NCBI RefSeq assembly: GCF_015221995.1
Contig: NZ_JADFFM010000001.1
Location: 868,001-932,000, forward strand
Length of the DNA: 64,000 nucleotides
Origin: Mucilaginibacter boryungensis
GTDB taxonomy: Bacteria > Bacteroidota > Bacteroidia > Sphingobacteriales > Sphingobacteriaceae
Direction of reading: 5' to 3'
The translations under genes were made by a program, and so were the position numbers. Below the pieces are notes generated by a model. It had not been told where the DNA came from and made no database searches. It was given only the letters and a program-made list of their open reading frames with translations. Positions 45,803 through 55,254 of the stretch are shown here, one piece after another; position 1 is the first letter of the stretch; each line of letters begins with the position of its first letter.

Positions 45803-46918
45803 ATGGAAAGTAAAAAACGAAACAGCACCCGTATGGTGCTAAATCCCCGTGTCATTACCGCCGTTATCAGCGCAGTGGCATTGATCTTAATGGCTACCGT
45901 ATGTATCCTTTCGTGCAGTAAACCCGATTCGGCCGAAAAGGCAGTTGCTGTTAAAGGGCCAAATTTAAAGGTTAATGGGGCGCAACTTTTGCCAGGTGGC
46001 CGTGCTTATTTTACGTCGGCCATTGGTCATTTTCAAACTTCAACCAGTCAAACAACTTGGGTACGCGTGGTTAATTACACTTTTGTAGCTGCCACAGGTA
46101 CAGTTACTGCCGATCTTTCTATATGGTCGAGTGCGAATCAATATGGAAAGACTTTGATAACCAGCCATTCCTGTACTGTTGACGGTACTGCAAAAAATTG
46201 TTCACAATATTCACCAACGGGTTGGATAGTGGGTACGTCAACCAACCCTGTTGTTCACTGGAGTGGTACATACACATATAATAGTACAACAGGTGCATTG
46301 CATGTAGACTGGCCAACTGTAGGCTCAGGCGCATGGGAGGATTGGACTGTTTCTGATTACCCTGGCAAAGCTATATCTATGCTTACTTATGTTAGTTCAT
46401 CCGGTACCTATGGTATTACCAACGGTTATGGTTTTGGCAGTAGTAAGCCGTTTACTTATTATTATAGCATTAATTCGGTACCCAGAACGGATATCAGCGG
46501 CCATACTGTGAATTGTTCATGGGATGGTTTAGCCAGTGTCTATACTGTAGCGGGATCGCCGCAAACCGAGCAATTTTCATTAGCGACTGGTTTTGGGGGT
46601 AATGCTATTCATTATAAGGGTGGGCAAAGTCCTGATGCTTGTAGTTCAGGCTGCTCTGTACCCTCAACCGGTAAAACTGGTATTATATATCACCTTACAG
46701 GCCTCAATAATTCCAGACAGATGGCATTTAATCACCATTGCGCTTGCCTCCCAACACTTGCGCAATATCCTTGCTATGATGGTACCATTCATCCCTACGC
46801 TATGATGCAGGTTATTGATGATAATGGGGTTATGCAAGGTTTAGTAGGTATCCATGAACAAGACCAACCCGGTTCGGTTGGCTTTTCCTATTCTATCAAC
46901 TATTGGTTATATCCATGA
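45803..46918 (+). CDS. Lipoprotein of an unrecognised paralogous family, copy 1
   Basis: I do not recognise this family. The 371-residue protein has a hydrophobic segment ending in a lipobox-like VCILSC (Cys about 38) and so is probably a lipoprotein with a long basic n-region. The mature part is Ser/Thr/Gly-rich and beta-like, with GTYTYNSTTGALHVDW, GYGFGSSKPFTYY, and a C-terminal conserved block: FNHHCACLPTLAQYPCYDG, IHPYAMMQVIDDNG, then a final SYSINYWLYP. The block is shared with the proteins at 47014 and 48672. Its cysteines and histidines could form disulfides or a metal site. No operator is seen upstream. Confidence 0.7.
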   Translation: MESKKRNSTRMVLNPRVITAVISAVALILMATVCILSCSKPDSAEKAVAVKGPNLKVNGAQLLPGGRAYFTSAIGHFQTSTSQTTWVRVVNYTFVAATGTVTADLSIWSSANQYGKTLITSHSCTVDGTAKNCSQYSPTGWIVGTSTNPVVHWSGTYTYNSTTGALHVDWPTVGSGAWEDWTVSDYPGKAISMLTYVSSSGTYGITNGYGFGSSKPFTYYYSINSVPRTDISGHTVNCSWDGLASVYTVAGSPQTEQFSLATGFGGNAIHYKGGQSPDACSSGCSVPSTGKTGIIYHLTGLNNSRQMAFNHHCACLPTLAQYPCYDGTIHPYAMMQVIDDNGVMQGLVGIHEQDQPGSVGFSYSINYWLYP

Positions 46919-47013
46919 TCAGTATAATTCAATTCTGGTATGGTTTTGCAGCAGTGCGGGCCTATCAGCATTTGTAAGTTCAATATACGGATTAATATAA
47001 AATCATATTTAAA

Positions 47014-48138
47014 ATGGAAAATTCAAACATCACCTTAAGGGGACAAAATGTCCGTATCATTATTGCTGTTATAGGTGCGATGGTATTGGCCTTAACAGCT
47101 GCCATATGTATTTTTTCATGTGGCAAACCCGATTCGGCAGAGAAAGCCGTAGCTGCTAAAGTACCAAATTTAAGAGTTAACGGAGCACAGCCGCTTCCAG
47201 GTGGGCGCGCTTATTTTACATCGGCCATTGGAAGGCTCCAAACATCAACCGGAACTGCATGCTGGGTACGGGTAGTTAACTATACTTTCACCGCAGCTAC
47301 CGGTACTGTGACTGCTGATCTTTCGGAGTGGAAAAGTACCAGTCAGTTTGGAAAGACATTAATAACGTCTCATACCTGCAGTGTTGACGGCCCTTCACAA
47401 ACCTGTTCGCAGTACGCGCCCACCGGCTGGATAGTAGGTACATCCACTAACCCTGTTTCCCATTGGAGCGGTACGTACACTTATAATAGCACCACTGGCG
47501 CACTACATATGGATTGGCCAGCTATAGGTTCGGGCGCATGGGAAGATTGGACAGTTGCTGATTATCCTGGTAAACCGATGTCTCAGCTCATTTTCGTTGG
47601 TTCATCTGCCAGTTATAGTATTACTAACGGTTACGGATTTGGCAGTACCCAGCCGTTTACCGTTTATAAAACTGTTAATCAGGTACCTCATGTGGATGTA
47701 AGTGGTCATAATAGATATTGTTCCTGGGATGGTTCAGCAAGTACTTACAGTATAGGCGGGTCGCCGCAAACTGAGCAATTTTCATTATTTGGCGGTGTGA
47801 CGGGTGGTAATGCCGTTCATTACAAAGGCGGTCAAAGCATTGATGGCTGTGGTGGCCCGTCACGCGTAGGCTGTGCCGTTCCTTCAAATGGTAAAACAGG
47901 TATTATATATCACCTCACCAGCCTCAATAATTCAAGACAAATGGTTTTTAACCACCATTGCGCTTGTTTGCCAAGTATTGCCCAATATCCATGCTACAAC
48001 GGTACTATTCACCCTTATGCTATGATGCAGGTTATTGATGATAATGGCGACATGCAGGGCTTAGTGGGCATCCATCAGCAGGACGAACCCGGTTCAACAG
48101 GGTTTAGTTATTCTATCAATTATTGGTTATATCCATGA
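47014..48138 (+). CDS. Lipoprotein of the same unrecognised family, copy 2
   Basis: A 374-residue close paralog of the protein at 45803, alignable from the leader (ICIFSCGKPDSAEK) to the final SYSINYWLYP. The C-terminal block is kept (FNHHCACLPSIAQYPCYNG, IHPYAMMQVIDDNGDMQGL), as are the GRAYFTSAIG and GYGFGS motifs. The gap to copy 1 is 95 bp. Near-identical architecture in tandem indicates recent duplication. Function unknown; nothing resembling a catalytic triad or sugar-binding module stands out. Confidence 0.7.
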   Translation: MENSNITLRGQNVRIIIAVIGAMVLALTAAICIFSCGKPDSAEKAVAAKVPNLRVNGAQPLPGGRAYFTSAIGRLQTSTGTACWVRVVNYTFTAATGTVTADLSEWKSTSQFGKTLITSHTCSVDGPSQTCSQYAPTGWIVGTSTNPVSHWSGTYTYNSTTGALHMDWPAIGSGAWEDWTVADYPGKPMSQLIFVGSSASYSITNGYGFGSTQPFTVYKTVNQVPHVDVSGHNRYCSWDGSASTYSIGGSPQTEQFSLFGGVTGGNAVHYKGGQSIDGCGGPSRVGCAVPSNGKTGIIYHLTSLNNSRQMVFNHHCACLPSIAQYPCYNGTIHPYAMMQVIDDNGDMQGLVGIHQQDEPGSTGFSYSINYWLYP

Positions 48139-48176
48139 TAGGCCTTATTAAGGCAAGGATTGTTTAATAATTATAC

Positions 48177-48620
48177 ATGAGAGCATTTTTAATTGCATTA
48201 CTATCTGTTTTATTGACTGCCTGCAACCACAGCGGAAAAACTACATCGGCTATTTATAATACAGATGCCAGTAACGTTAATACTGCGAAAGCGGCCAAAA
48301 TGGTGTTTGAACAATCATCCTACAACTTTGGAGAGATTGTGCAGGGACAGCAAATCAGTCATAAATATAAATTTACAAATACCGGGTTATCGCCACTGGT
48401 TATTAAAAGTGTTATAGCCAGTTGTGGTTGCACCTTGCCCCAATACCCGCACAAACCAATACCTGCCGGTGAAAGTGAAGTGATAAATGTAGTATTCAAT
48501 GCGGCAAGTTATACACCGGGCAAAGTGGCACAGTCAATTTTGATCCTTGCTAATACAATTCCAATTGATGTATCGCTAATTATAACCGGAGAGGTAAAGG
48601 AGGCAACAAAAACATACTAA
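48177..48620 (+). CDS. DUF1573 lipoprotein
   Basis: A 147-residue DUF1573 protein. Lipobox LLTAC (Cys16), then one immunoglobulin-like domain with the family phrases FNFGEI-type strand (YNFGEIVQGQ near 49), YKFTNTGLSPLVI and the IASCGCTLPQYP motif near 84. DUF1573 proteins are common exported proteins in Bacteroidetes with no established reaction; they resemble MSP/ASH-type domains. It lies between copies 2 and 3 of the unknown lipoprotein family (38 bp after copy 2, 51 bp before copy 3), so it likely shares their transcript and may work with them at the cell envelope. Confidence 0.85.
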   Translation: MRAFLIALLSVLLTACNHSGKTTSAIYNTDASNVNTAKAAKMVFEQSSYNFGEIVQGQQISHKYKFTNTGLSPLVIKSVIASCGCTLPQYPHKPIPAGESEVINVVFNAASYTPGKVAQSILILANTIPIDVSLIITGEVKEATKTY

Positions 48621-48671
48621 TAATGGAAGATAATATTCAAATTAATTATATACACACTAATAAACAACCTT

Positions 48672-49772
48672 ATGAAAATGAAAAATCAAACAAACGGCAA
48701 AAAACGTGTTATAGTTACTGCTATAGGGATAGCAGCATTTATATTCACAATTGCTTTGGGCATTTACTCGTGTACAAAGCAAAAATCTGCATCGCCATCG
48801 GGCAGTGATGCCAAAAACCCTAATTTAAAAGTTTTAACAGCGCAGTCTGCACCCGGTGGTAAAATTAATTTTTCGGTTGTACTTGGAAACCTTGATGTTA
48901 CAGGACCTACGGATGTGAGGTTAGAGAACATGGTATTCAATCCTACCGCCGGCACTGTTGCCGCTACTATTTGGGAATGGAATAGTGACGACGAAAAGGG
49001 GAAAACTTTGTATAGTAATCATACTTGCAGCATGGATGGTTCCACTCAAACGGGTGTTGTTTATGCCCCTACCGGCTGGCTGGTGCCAGCAGGAGGATAT
49101 TATGGCAGGACGGGTGTATACACCTATGTATCAGGCGTTTTGACTATAAATTGGGATGCGCCGTGGGCCGGTGTACATGAAAGCTGGAATGTATCTAACC
49201 CAGATGGAGCATCGGCAATGATGACTTTTGCTTCATCAAACTATGGCATTACACACGGCCGCGGGTTTGGTAGTAACAGGCCTTTTACAGGTACAGGAAA
49301 CTTTAAAACAATAGGCACTATTCCACGCATTGCCTACACCGGCTCTATGGTAGCGGCAATTAAAGACAAAAATGGAGTACTTAGTACCATACCTACAACC
49401 GGCATAGGATGGAAAACAGATGGGTTAGATTTATCCAGCTTCACCAGTTCATCAAACGGTAATACCCTGCATGCCGACTTGACTACATCTAACTGTAACC
49501 CCGAAAATGGTTGTACTGCTGGTAATACACATACAGGCATTGTTTACCATTTAGCCAGTGATAATACTTCAAGAGCAATGGTATATAATCATTTTTGTGC
49601 CTGCTTACCTACTGAAACAGCGTTCCCCGCGTATACTGGTAATCTCCACCCTTATGCCATGATGCAAATTATTGATGATAACGGAAATATGAGAGGTATG
49701 GTAGGGATAGAAGAGCAGGACCAGGCAGGAAGCATAGGTTACCAGTATCAGCTTAAAGCATATTTCCAATAG
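48672..49772 (+). CDS. Lipoprotein of the same unrecognised family, copy 3 (diverged)
   Basis: A 366-residue diverged paralog. The leader ends in LGIYSC (Cys about 33). Shared features with copies 1 and 2: PNLKV near the mature start, GKTLYSNHTCSMDGSTQTG, GRGFGSNRPFTG, and the C-terminal block YNHFCACLPTETAFPAYTG, LHPYAMMQIIDDNG, then GIEEQDQAGSIGYQYQL. One histidine and one cysteine of the copy 1/2 block are changed (HHC to HFC; YPCY to FPAY), which helps rank the conserved core as CACLP and HPYAMMQ. A strong terminator follows. Function unknown. Confidence 0.68.
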   Translation: MKMKNQTNGKKRVIVTAIGIAAFIFTIALGIYSCTKQKSASPSGSDAKNPNLKVLTAQSAPGGKINFSVVLGNLDVTGPTDVRLENMVFNPTAGTVAATIWEWNSDDEKGKTLYSNHTCSMDGSTQTGVVYAPTGWLVPAGGYYGRTGVYTYVSGVLTINWDAPWAGVHESWNVSNPDGASAMMTFASSNYGITHGRGFGSNRPFTGTGNFKTIGTIPRIAYTGSMVAAIKDKNGVLSTIPTTGIGWKTDGLDLSSFTSSSNGNTLHADLTTSNCNPENGCTAGNTHTGIVYHLASDNTSRAMVYNHFCACLPTETAFPAYTGNLHPYAMMQIIDDNGNMRGMVGIEEQDQAGSIGYQYQLKAYFQ

Positions 49773-49807
49773 TACTTTAACCAGTCGTTCTTTATAGTTA
49801 TTATTCA

Positions 49808-49842
49808 GCCCTCCAGGGTAAAAGCACTGGAGGGCATTTTTG
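49808..49842. terminator. Intrinsic terminator between convergent genes
   Basis: GCCCTCCAG (49808-49816) and CTGGAGGGC (49827-49835) form a 9-bp GC-rich stem followed by ATTTTTGT. It ends the lipoprotein transcript and, being close to symmetric, may also serve the heparinase gene converging from the right. Confidence 0.85.
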
Positions 49843-49856
49843 TTATAATGCTATCT

Positions 49857-52800
49857 TTACTTGTCCCACGCCGCATGCAATGGGATTTTGAATACTGCGC
49901 CTTCATCAAAATCGTACAAATACTTATTGCCTTTTTGCCCGCGTACAAAGCAAATGGGGCCGCAATATATTTTAGTAAGATTGCCGTCGCGCGCTGCGCT
50001 GCGGATAGTATAAGCTGCATCCCGGTCATATTCCGTATCAACTATAATTTGCTGCCCGTTTAAAGTGCCGTCTACCGGTAATTTAGCATCCACCCAAATC
50101 CATCCACCGCCCGATGTTTCCTTATTCATTTTTATGATCTTTCCAGTAATTTCTTTTTTCTGGTGCAGGTGCATTTTCCCATAATTAAGTGAAGTGCCGT
50201 CAACTAAAACGCCTCTTTGCGGTTTACCGTTAAGGGTATTGATATAGCCAACAGTTCCGGTCATATTCATGCCGTTTTTTAAACGTGTTATTTTTTGTGA
50301 GGAAGAATTGTACAACACATAATCCATGCTTCCGTCTGTTTTCTCTACCTGTATACTTATGTCGCTGCCCTTGCCATCATCCAGACGTTTTACCGATTTA
50401 ATAAAGGGACTGTGTTCATAAGGCTCAATTACCGAAACAAATGTGCTGTTCAATTCATTGCCGCTACGGTGCATTAGTACAAAGCCAAGGTTTTCAGGGT
50501 TGCCTGCCTTATTTTGCGGCGGGTCACCATCAGCCAAAGCTACATCGTTGCATTGGTTTAATGCATACATACGCAGATGCACATCATCCTGCGCGGTTAA
50601 ACCACGATAACCTGCATTGGCTTTCCAGTCTAAAATAAACTGCGCCGGGGGATGCGGATCTCTTTTGACATTATATAAATATGAGTACCCTATCGGGAAG
50701 TCGGTTTTAGCAAGCGCACCTTTAGGAATATTTTCACCGGCGTAAGTCCCCGATGGCTGAACTATTAAGTTTAGTCCGGTAGTTGCTACTGCTCCCGGCG
50801 GCCCATGTAAGCTGTAAACATGATCCTTACCCCCTTCTACGTGAAAAATATCTACCACATACGCATTTTTATCATTATTGCCGCCAATTAACAGCATGGT
50901 ACGCCGGTATTCTTTTATTTCAGGATATGCCTTTTTGCCATCTATTTCAAATACCCCAAACCCTTTTAATTGTTTAAAGAGTTGCGTATGCCCGCTCCAG
51001 ATTTCTTTTTGAGGATGCTTATCTACAAAAACTGTGTTATGCGATAATGTACTACCGCTCCATTCGGTGTTGTTAGGCCAATCTGTAGCAAATTCAGGGT
51101 ATCCAAAATCGGGCGTAAGCCAGTGCCCGAATGCGAAAATATCAAAGTTTAACATATCGGGGTGTGCATGCTTTATGGTGCGGCCGTAATTATTGGCCAA
51201 AGCAATGCCCGATGCCCCATTGCTATCCTCGAGCAGGGCAAGGCCGAACCCGCTCATCAAGTAACCACCTATGGGCCGCGGGCCGGCCTTGCCGGCAATT
51301 TGTTTTATTATACGGCTTAACGAATCAGGGTCTTTTGAAAAAATATCGCGCCCAAGCCCAGCTGCCGAATTTTTATTGGCTCTGTAAGCAGCTATCGCAA
51401 TATCAGGATCGTTAGTATAACGAAACCCCTTGGCCATAAATTGAACATTCACTTCATGCATACTAACAAGGCCTGTGGCGCCGCTATCGCCAATATTTGG
51501 TATGGCAATACCCAGGGCTGCCCAGCGGTAAGCCAGGGTAAATGTGGCGCTTAATTGCGGAAACTCTTTAAAAAAATTGTGCTTGGTATATGCAGGGTAA
51601 TCATCAAGCAGAGAGGCAATGTTAGTGATCTCGATGCCTAAAAATACCGAATAATTCGGCGCACCTTCATTAGTACTGCCATCGTGGTCAAACTGGTTAA
51701 TAATTGTTTTTGGGATAGCGCCTCCGGTTGGTGAAAATATCCAATCCAGCCATTGCGTTGTTTCGGGGTTAGTATTTAAAGCTACTGCACATTTGGCCGC
51801 GGTTAATTGCTGCATCCCTTCATTCCCGAATATCTGCCCGGAAACTACCGCCTTGAATGCACAACGTAATATATTATCATCTATATTTTTAACAAACAGG
51901 TCTCTATTGCCCTTGGTTGTGGGTAATACATAGGTTTCCGATTTTTTCTTCAGGAAAGCATACAATGCGTCATCGTTTACCGTACCGCTAATGATTTTAT
52001 CATAGTCGTCGGCAAAACGCTGAGCGGTCCCGTTTTCCCATATAGAGCCTTGTATCTTCCCTTTGCCGGTGCCTTTATCCGAGTGGAACCAGCCGCGGTC
52101 GGCGTAGGGCTTCCAATCCATTGTAGGATATACATCAGCGATCCTATCAAGTAATATAGCTGCTTTATGGGCGTATTGCTGATCGCCCGTATATAAAAAA
52201 GCATCGGCTAAATACGATAACCCATTGCGTATGTTATCCCAGTATTTCCAGGTATAATAGCCAATGTACCTATACGATCGCCCGTTTTTATCAATGTAGC
52301 CATATCCATCATCTACACCATATTTATACAATGGATCTTTAGGATCGGGGTGGGTGGTGTTATATAGCAATTTCTTGTCTGCCTTAGCCGGATCGAACAC
52401 GCCGGCTTTATTTATACCGCTTTGGTAGTACTTACCAAAATCGTTGGTGGGGAATATTGCCCCGCATGCCGGACAGGAAAGTTTCCACGGTTTGTTAATA
52501 AAATCAGGTTCGTATGGATAAGTGCCGTATTTAAGGACCTTTTTTCCGCAGTTTAAACAACCAAGAAATTTTGGGCCCGTTGTCAGCCTGTCGAATGTAA
52601 CGTCGATACAGCGTGGCAGATCCTGACCCGGAACGATAGCCCAAAGTTCGTCATCACTTTTTGCGACCCATGCTTTTGCACGTGCTATAACTGTAGTCCT
52701 TTGTTGCTTTGCCCATTCATAAGTATTGCAATTGTTGCGCAGGTTGGCAATGCGTGCTGCAGTATAATACCCACCATATATCCGGGTGGCATAAGCCGGG

Positions 52801-52895
52801 AGGGTGAGTAAGCCAACCATCAATAACATTATTGCAACACGAAATATAGGCCGGATTACTCTTATTCCCCGTTTTAAACGAACTTTAGTTAACAT
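49857..52895 (-). CDS. Secreted heparinase II/III family protein with a zinc-ribbon-like insert
   Basis: About 1012 residues, exported by a signal peptide after a basic n-region (VAIMLLMVGLLTLPAYA). The ATG at 52895 is preferred over a GTG at 52901. Near residues 110-145 two cysteine pairs (CLNCGKK and CPACGAIFP) look like a zinc ribbon. Then follow helical-toroid segments (WKYWDNIRNGLSYLADAFLY near 215) and the heparinase II/III beta-sandwich with IKHAHPDMLNFDIFAFGHW (near 585) and GSTLSHNTVFVDKHPQ (near 630). Histidines in these two motifs fit lyase catalysis. It likely cleaves uronate-containing or related acidic glycans in the periplasm. It diverges from the Tat protein at 53063 across a shared operator. 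Confidence 0.82.
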   Translation of the reverse strand: MLTKVRLKRGIRVIRPIFRVAIMLLMVGLLTLPAYATRIYGGYYTAARIANLRNNCNTYEWAKQQRTTVIARAKAWVAKSDDELWAIVPGQDLPRCIDVTFDRLTTGPKFLGCLNCGKKVLKYGTYPYEPDFINKPWKLSCPACGAIFPTNDFGKYYQSGINKAGVFDPAKADKKLLYNTTHPDPKDPLYKYGVDDGYGYIDKNGRSYRYIGYYTWKYWDNIRNGLSYLADAFLYTGDQQYAHKAAILLDRIADVYPTMDWKPYADRGWFHSDKGTGKGKIQGSIWENGTAQRFADDYDKIISGTVNDDALYAFLKKKSETYVLPTTKGNRDLFVKNIDDNILRCAFKAVVSGQIFGNEGMQQLTAAKCAVALNTNPETTQWLDWIFSPTGGAIPKTIINQFDHDGSTNEGAPNYSVFLGIEITNIASLLDDYPAYTKHNFFKEFPQLSATFTLAYRWAALGIAIPNIGDSGATGLVSMHEVNVQFMAKGFRYTNDPDIAIAAYRANKNSAAGLGRDIFSKDPDSLSRIIKQIAGKAGPRPIGGYLMSGFGLALLEDSNGASGIALANNYGRTIKHAHPDMLNFDIFAFGHWLTPDFGYPEFATDWPNNTEWSGSTLSHNTVFVDKHPQKEIWSGHTQLFKQLKGFGVFEIDGKKAYPEIKEYRRTMLLIGGNNDKNAYVVDIFHVEGGKDHVYSLHGPPGAVATTGLNLIVQPSGTYAGENIPKGALAKTDFPIGYSYLYNVKRDPHPPAQFILDWKANAGYRGLTAQDDVHLRMYALNQCNDVALADGDPPQNKAGNPENLGFVLMHRSGNELNSTFVSVIEPYEHSPFIKSVKRLDDGKGSDISIQVEKTDGSMDYVLYNSSSQKITRLKNGMNMTGTVGYINTLNGKPQRGVLVDGTSLNYGKMHLHQKKEITGKIIKMNKETSGGGWIWVDAKLPVDGTLNGQQIIVDTEYDRDAAYTIRSAARDGNLTKIYCGPICFVRGQKGNKYLYDFDEGAVFKIPLHAAWDK

Positions 52896-52951
52896 AATCA
52901 CTGGTTTGGTTTGATGATATTATATGGATAAAATTTCGATTTTTTATATTA

Positions 52952-52967
52952 TTGTGTACGTACACGT
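52952..52967. promoter_or_regulatory. LacI-type operator between divergent heparinase and Tat-protein genes
   Basis: TTGTGTACGTACACGT, near-symmetric. Toward the right TATTATTG (52947-52954) resembles a -7 box; toward the left the minus strand offers TATCTTTA ending at the operator. One repressor dimer could block both promoters. Confidence 0.75.
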
Positions 52968-53062
52968 AAAGATATATTTTTATATTTGGTTTTCACAACC
53001 TGTTTAATACAAGTAATAGGCATGGGCCATGTTGCATCTTTAAATACAATAAGCTTAATCAA

Positions 53063-55183
53063 ATGAACTTTAATAAAAACCGCAGAGATTTTCTTAAAAT
53101 GGCAGCTATTTCGGGTGCAGGCTTAGGAGTGGCAAATAGTTTTCCTTCGTTATATGCTGCTATACCTCATAATCACCAGGTACCGGATATGCTCATAAGC
53201 GGTATAACACCATATTTTATCCCACGCCGTGCTGCAAGTTGGTGGTGCACCATCGAGGACTTGCAATGGTCGCAGAAAAAGATTGTTGATAAGATAAAAC
53301 GCCGTGCCGAAAATTTCGCAAAAGCCAAAATTGATACAGCTATTAATTTCGGGTTCCATATCCGTTTTGATTTTTCAAATTACTTTGGTCAGTTACATGG
53401 TTATTATGCCAATGTATGCGAGGAATTGCATAAATACGATATCAAGTTTATGGATCATTATTCGTGCAACCATGTGGAACGGCCACGGGGTGAAGCAGAG
53501 TTTAAAAAGCTACATAAAGGCCAGCGTCATCATGTGCTGTTGTTTCCTGATCCTATTGCCGCCCAATTTGCACAATACGAAGGGTATTTTTTTAAGGACA
53601 TTTGTGAAGTTGATTTAATTGATGGCGGCCGCGGATATTCAAAACAATACCAGATGGAAACGTTTTGCCACAACAACCCCAACTTTTTAGATATGCACCG
53701 AAAGTACCTGATACGCCTGGCAAAAGAGGTGCCGTTTGATGGGATAGAGGTAGATGATATGTGTACTTATGCCGGGCTAACCACCTGTGGCTGTAAGTAT
53801 TGCCGCGAACGTTTCAAAAGGGATTATGGAAGTGAAATACCTCCATTTGGACAAAAGGATTTTTGGGGCGATACCACCAAACCTATGGCAAAGTGGGGGA
53901 ATTACGAAAATCCTGTTTTCAGGGATTGGCTGCGGATGAAGACCGATGGTATAGTTGACCATGTAAAAATGATAAAAGGCGTGATAGGCGATAAACCGCT
54001 GATGTCATGCTGTTCAAGCACAGGCCCTATGAGTTTGAACGTTATATCGCTGGACCTGGAAAAAATGGCCGGCAGTCTCGATTTTTTTATGCTGGAAAAC
54101 GTTGGCTTCAACGTAAAAAGTGTAGACTGGATGGGTATGGACGCGGAGGCTTTGCATCAAAAAGATATTGCCCAAAAACGCGGAAACGCACCGGCTATGG
54201 CCTTAAGCTATACTATATATGAAAAAGGCGGTTATCTGGGCTGGTGCTTAAGTCGTTTTTGGGGGGTGGGCAACTGGAGCAGCACGCTTAACCAAAGACT
54301 TGAAGAAGACCCGGCTGATGCGATGGAGCAGGAGGATGTGATAAGTCCGTCGAACCTATGGGAAGTACACAACAGCGACCTGAACATTATTGGCGCCAAA
54401 GACCTGGTAGAAGCCAGGTTGGTAAGCAACCGGTATTGCAGGGATAATGGCTGGCATACTAAAGACGGGGCAGAGCATTGGGATAAAGTGAAGGCATGGT
54501 CGGTACAGTTGCTTAAAAATAATGTGGGGTACAGGTTTGTACGCTCAGAAGAATTAGGTAATGGAGATGCTTTGACTAAAGAAACAACGCCACTGATTAT
54601 TGATAGTGTAGGCTGCGTATCCGACCGGCAATTTAAAGCAATTAAGGGTTATTTGGCTAAGGGTGGCACTGCCTGGCTTACATTACCATTTGGCACGCAT
54701 AATGAAAAAGGGTTTAAGAGGGATATACCGTTATCGGCAACGCTTTTAAAAGAAAAATACAAACATTTAATGGTGCTGGATGGCGCCCAATCACTGCCAC
54801 AATTAATTTCATCGGGTAAATTTAAGCCTGTATTGAAACAGGTGAAAGGCGATAACCGCTGGGTTGCCCGGATAAGGATTTATAACGATGGGCCGGCGAT
54901 ACATTTAATGAATACCGCGCTTACGCCCATAGCGCATCCTGTTCTTAAAGACAACTCGGGTACGGCGGTACTGAAAGATATTGCTTCAAAAATTACAGAT
55001 AATGAATTGACTTTTGAGGTAGATACTACAAGGATAAGTTTACCCAAATTATCGGTTATGAGTCCGGAACTTGGGCAGGCGCAAAGGCGGGTTCATATGG
55101 CCGGACATCAAAACAGCTATGACACGGTAACAATTGATCTGGCCGATGTAAAACTGTATGCAGTGGCACAAAAAACTAAATAG
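53063..55183 (+). CDS. Tat-exported TIM-barrel putative glycoside hydrolase
   Basis: A 706-residue protein with a twin-arginine leader (NRRDFLKMAAISGAG). Residues about 45-400 read like a TIM barrel of the GHL/GH42-like type: INFGFHIRFDF near 95, GIEVDDMCTYAGLTTCGCKYC near 233 (acidic pair typical of the end of a catalytic strand plus a Cys cluster), and FFMLENVGFN near 345. Residues about 480-600 form an alpha/beta domain like the beta-galactosidase trimerisation domain (TPLIIDSVGCVSDRQFKAIK), and the end is a small beta-domain. Acidic residues in EVDD and MLEN are candidate catalysts. Family assignment to a numbered GH is not possible by eye. Confidence 0.68.
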   Translation: MNFNKNRRDFLKMAAISGAGLGVANSFPSLYAAIPHNHQVPDMLISGITPYFIPRRAASWWCTIEDLQWSQKKIVDKIKRRAENFAKAKIDTAINFGFHIRFDFSNYFGQLHGYYANVCEELHKYDIKFMDHYSCNHVERPRGEAEFKKLHKGQRHHVLLFPDPIAAQFAQYEGYFFKDICEVDLIDGGRGYSKQYQMETFCHNNPNFLDMHRKYLIRLAKEVPFDGIEVDDMCTYAGLTTCGCKYCRERFKRDYGSEIPPFGQKDFWGDTTKPMAKWGNYENPVFRDWLRMKTDGIVDHVKMIKGVIGDKPLMSCCSSTGPMSLNVISLDLEKMAGSLDFFMLENVGFNVKSVDWMGMDAEALHQKDIAQKRGNAPAMALSYTIYEKGGYLGWCLSRFWGVGNWSSTLNQRLEEDPADAMEQEDVISPSNLWEVHNSDLNIIGAKDLVEARLVSNRYCRDNGWHTKDGAEHWDKVKAWSVQLLKNNVGYRFVRSEELGNGDALTKETTPLIIDSVGCVSDRQFKAIKGYLAKGGTAWLTLPFGTHNEKGFKRDIPLSATLLKEKYKHLMVLDGAQSLPQLISSGKFKPVLKQVKGDNRWVARIRIYNDGPAIHLMNTALTPIAHPVLKDNSGTAVLKDIASKITDNELTFEVDTTRISLPKLSVMSPELGQAQRRVHMAGHQNSYDTVTIDLADVKLYAVAQKTK

Positions 55184-55254
55184 GTGTATGATTAGCCTGT
55201 ATATCAATAAATCTATCGGGTAAGATTAAAATAAAGCTACAACTCATTATCAAT

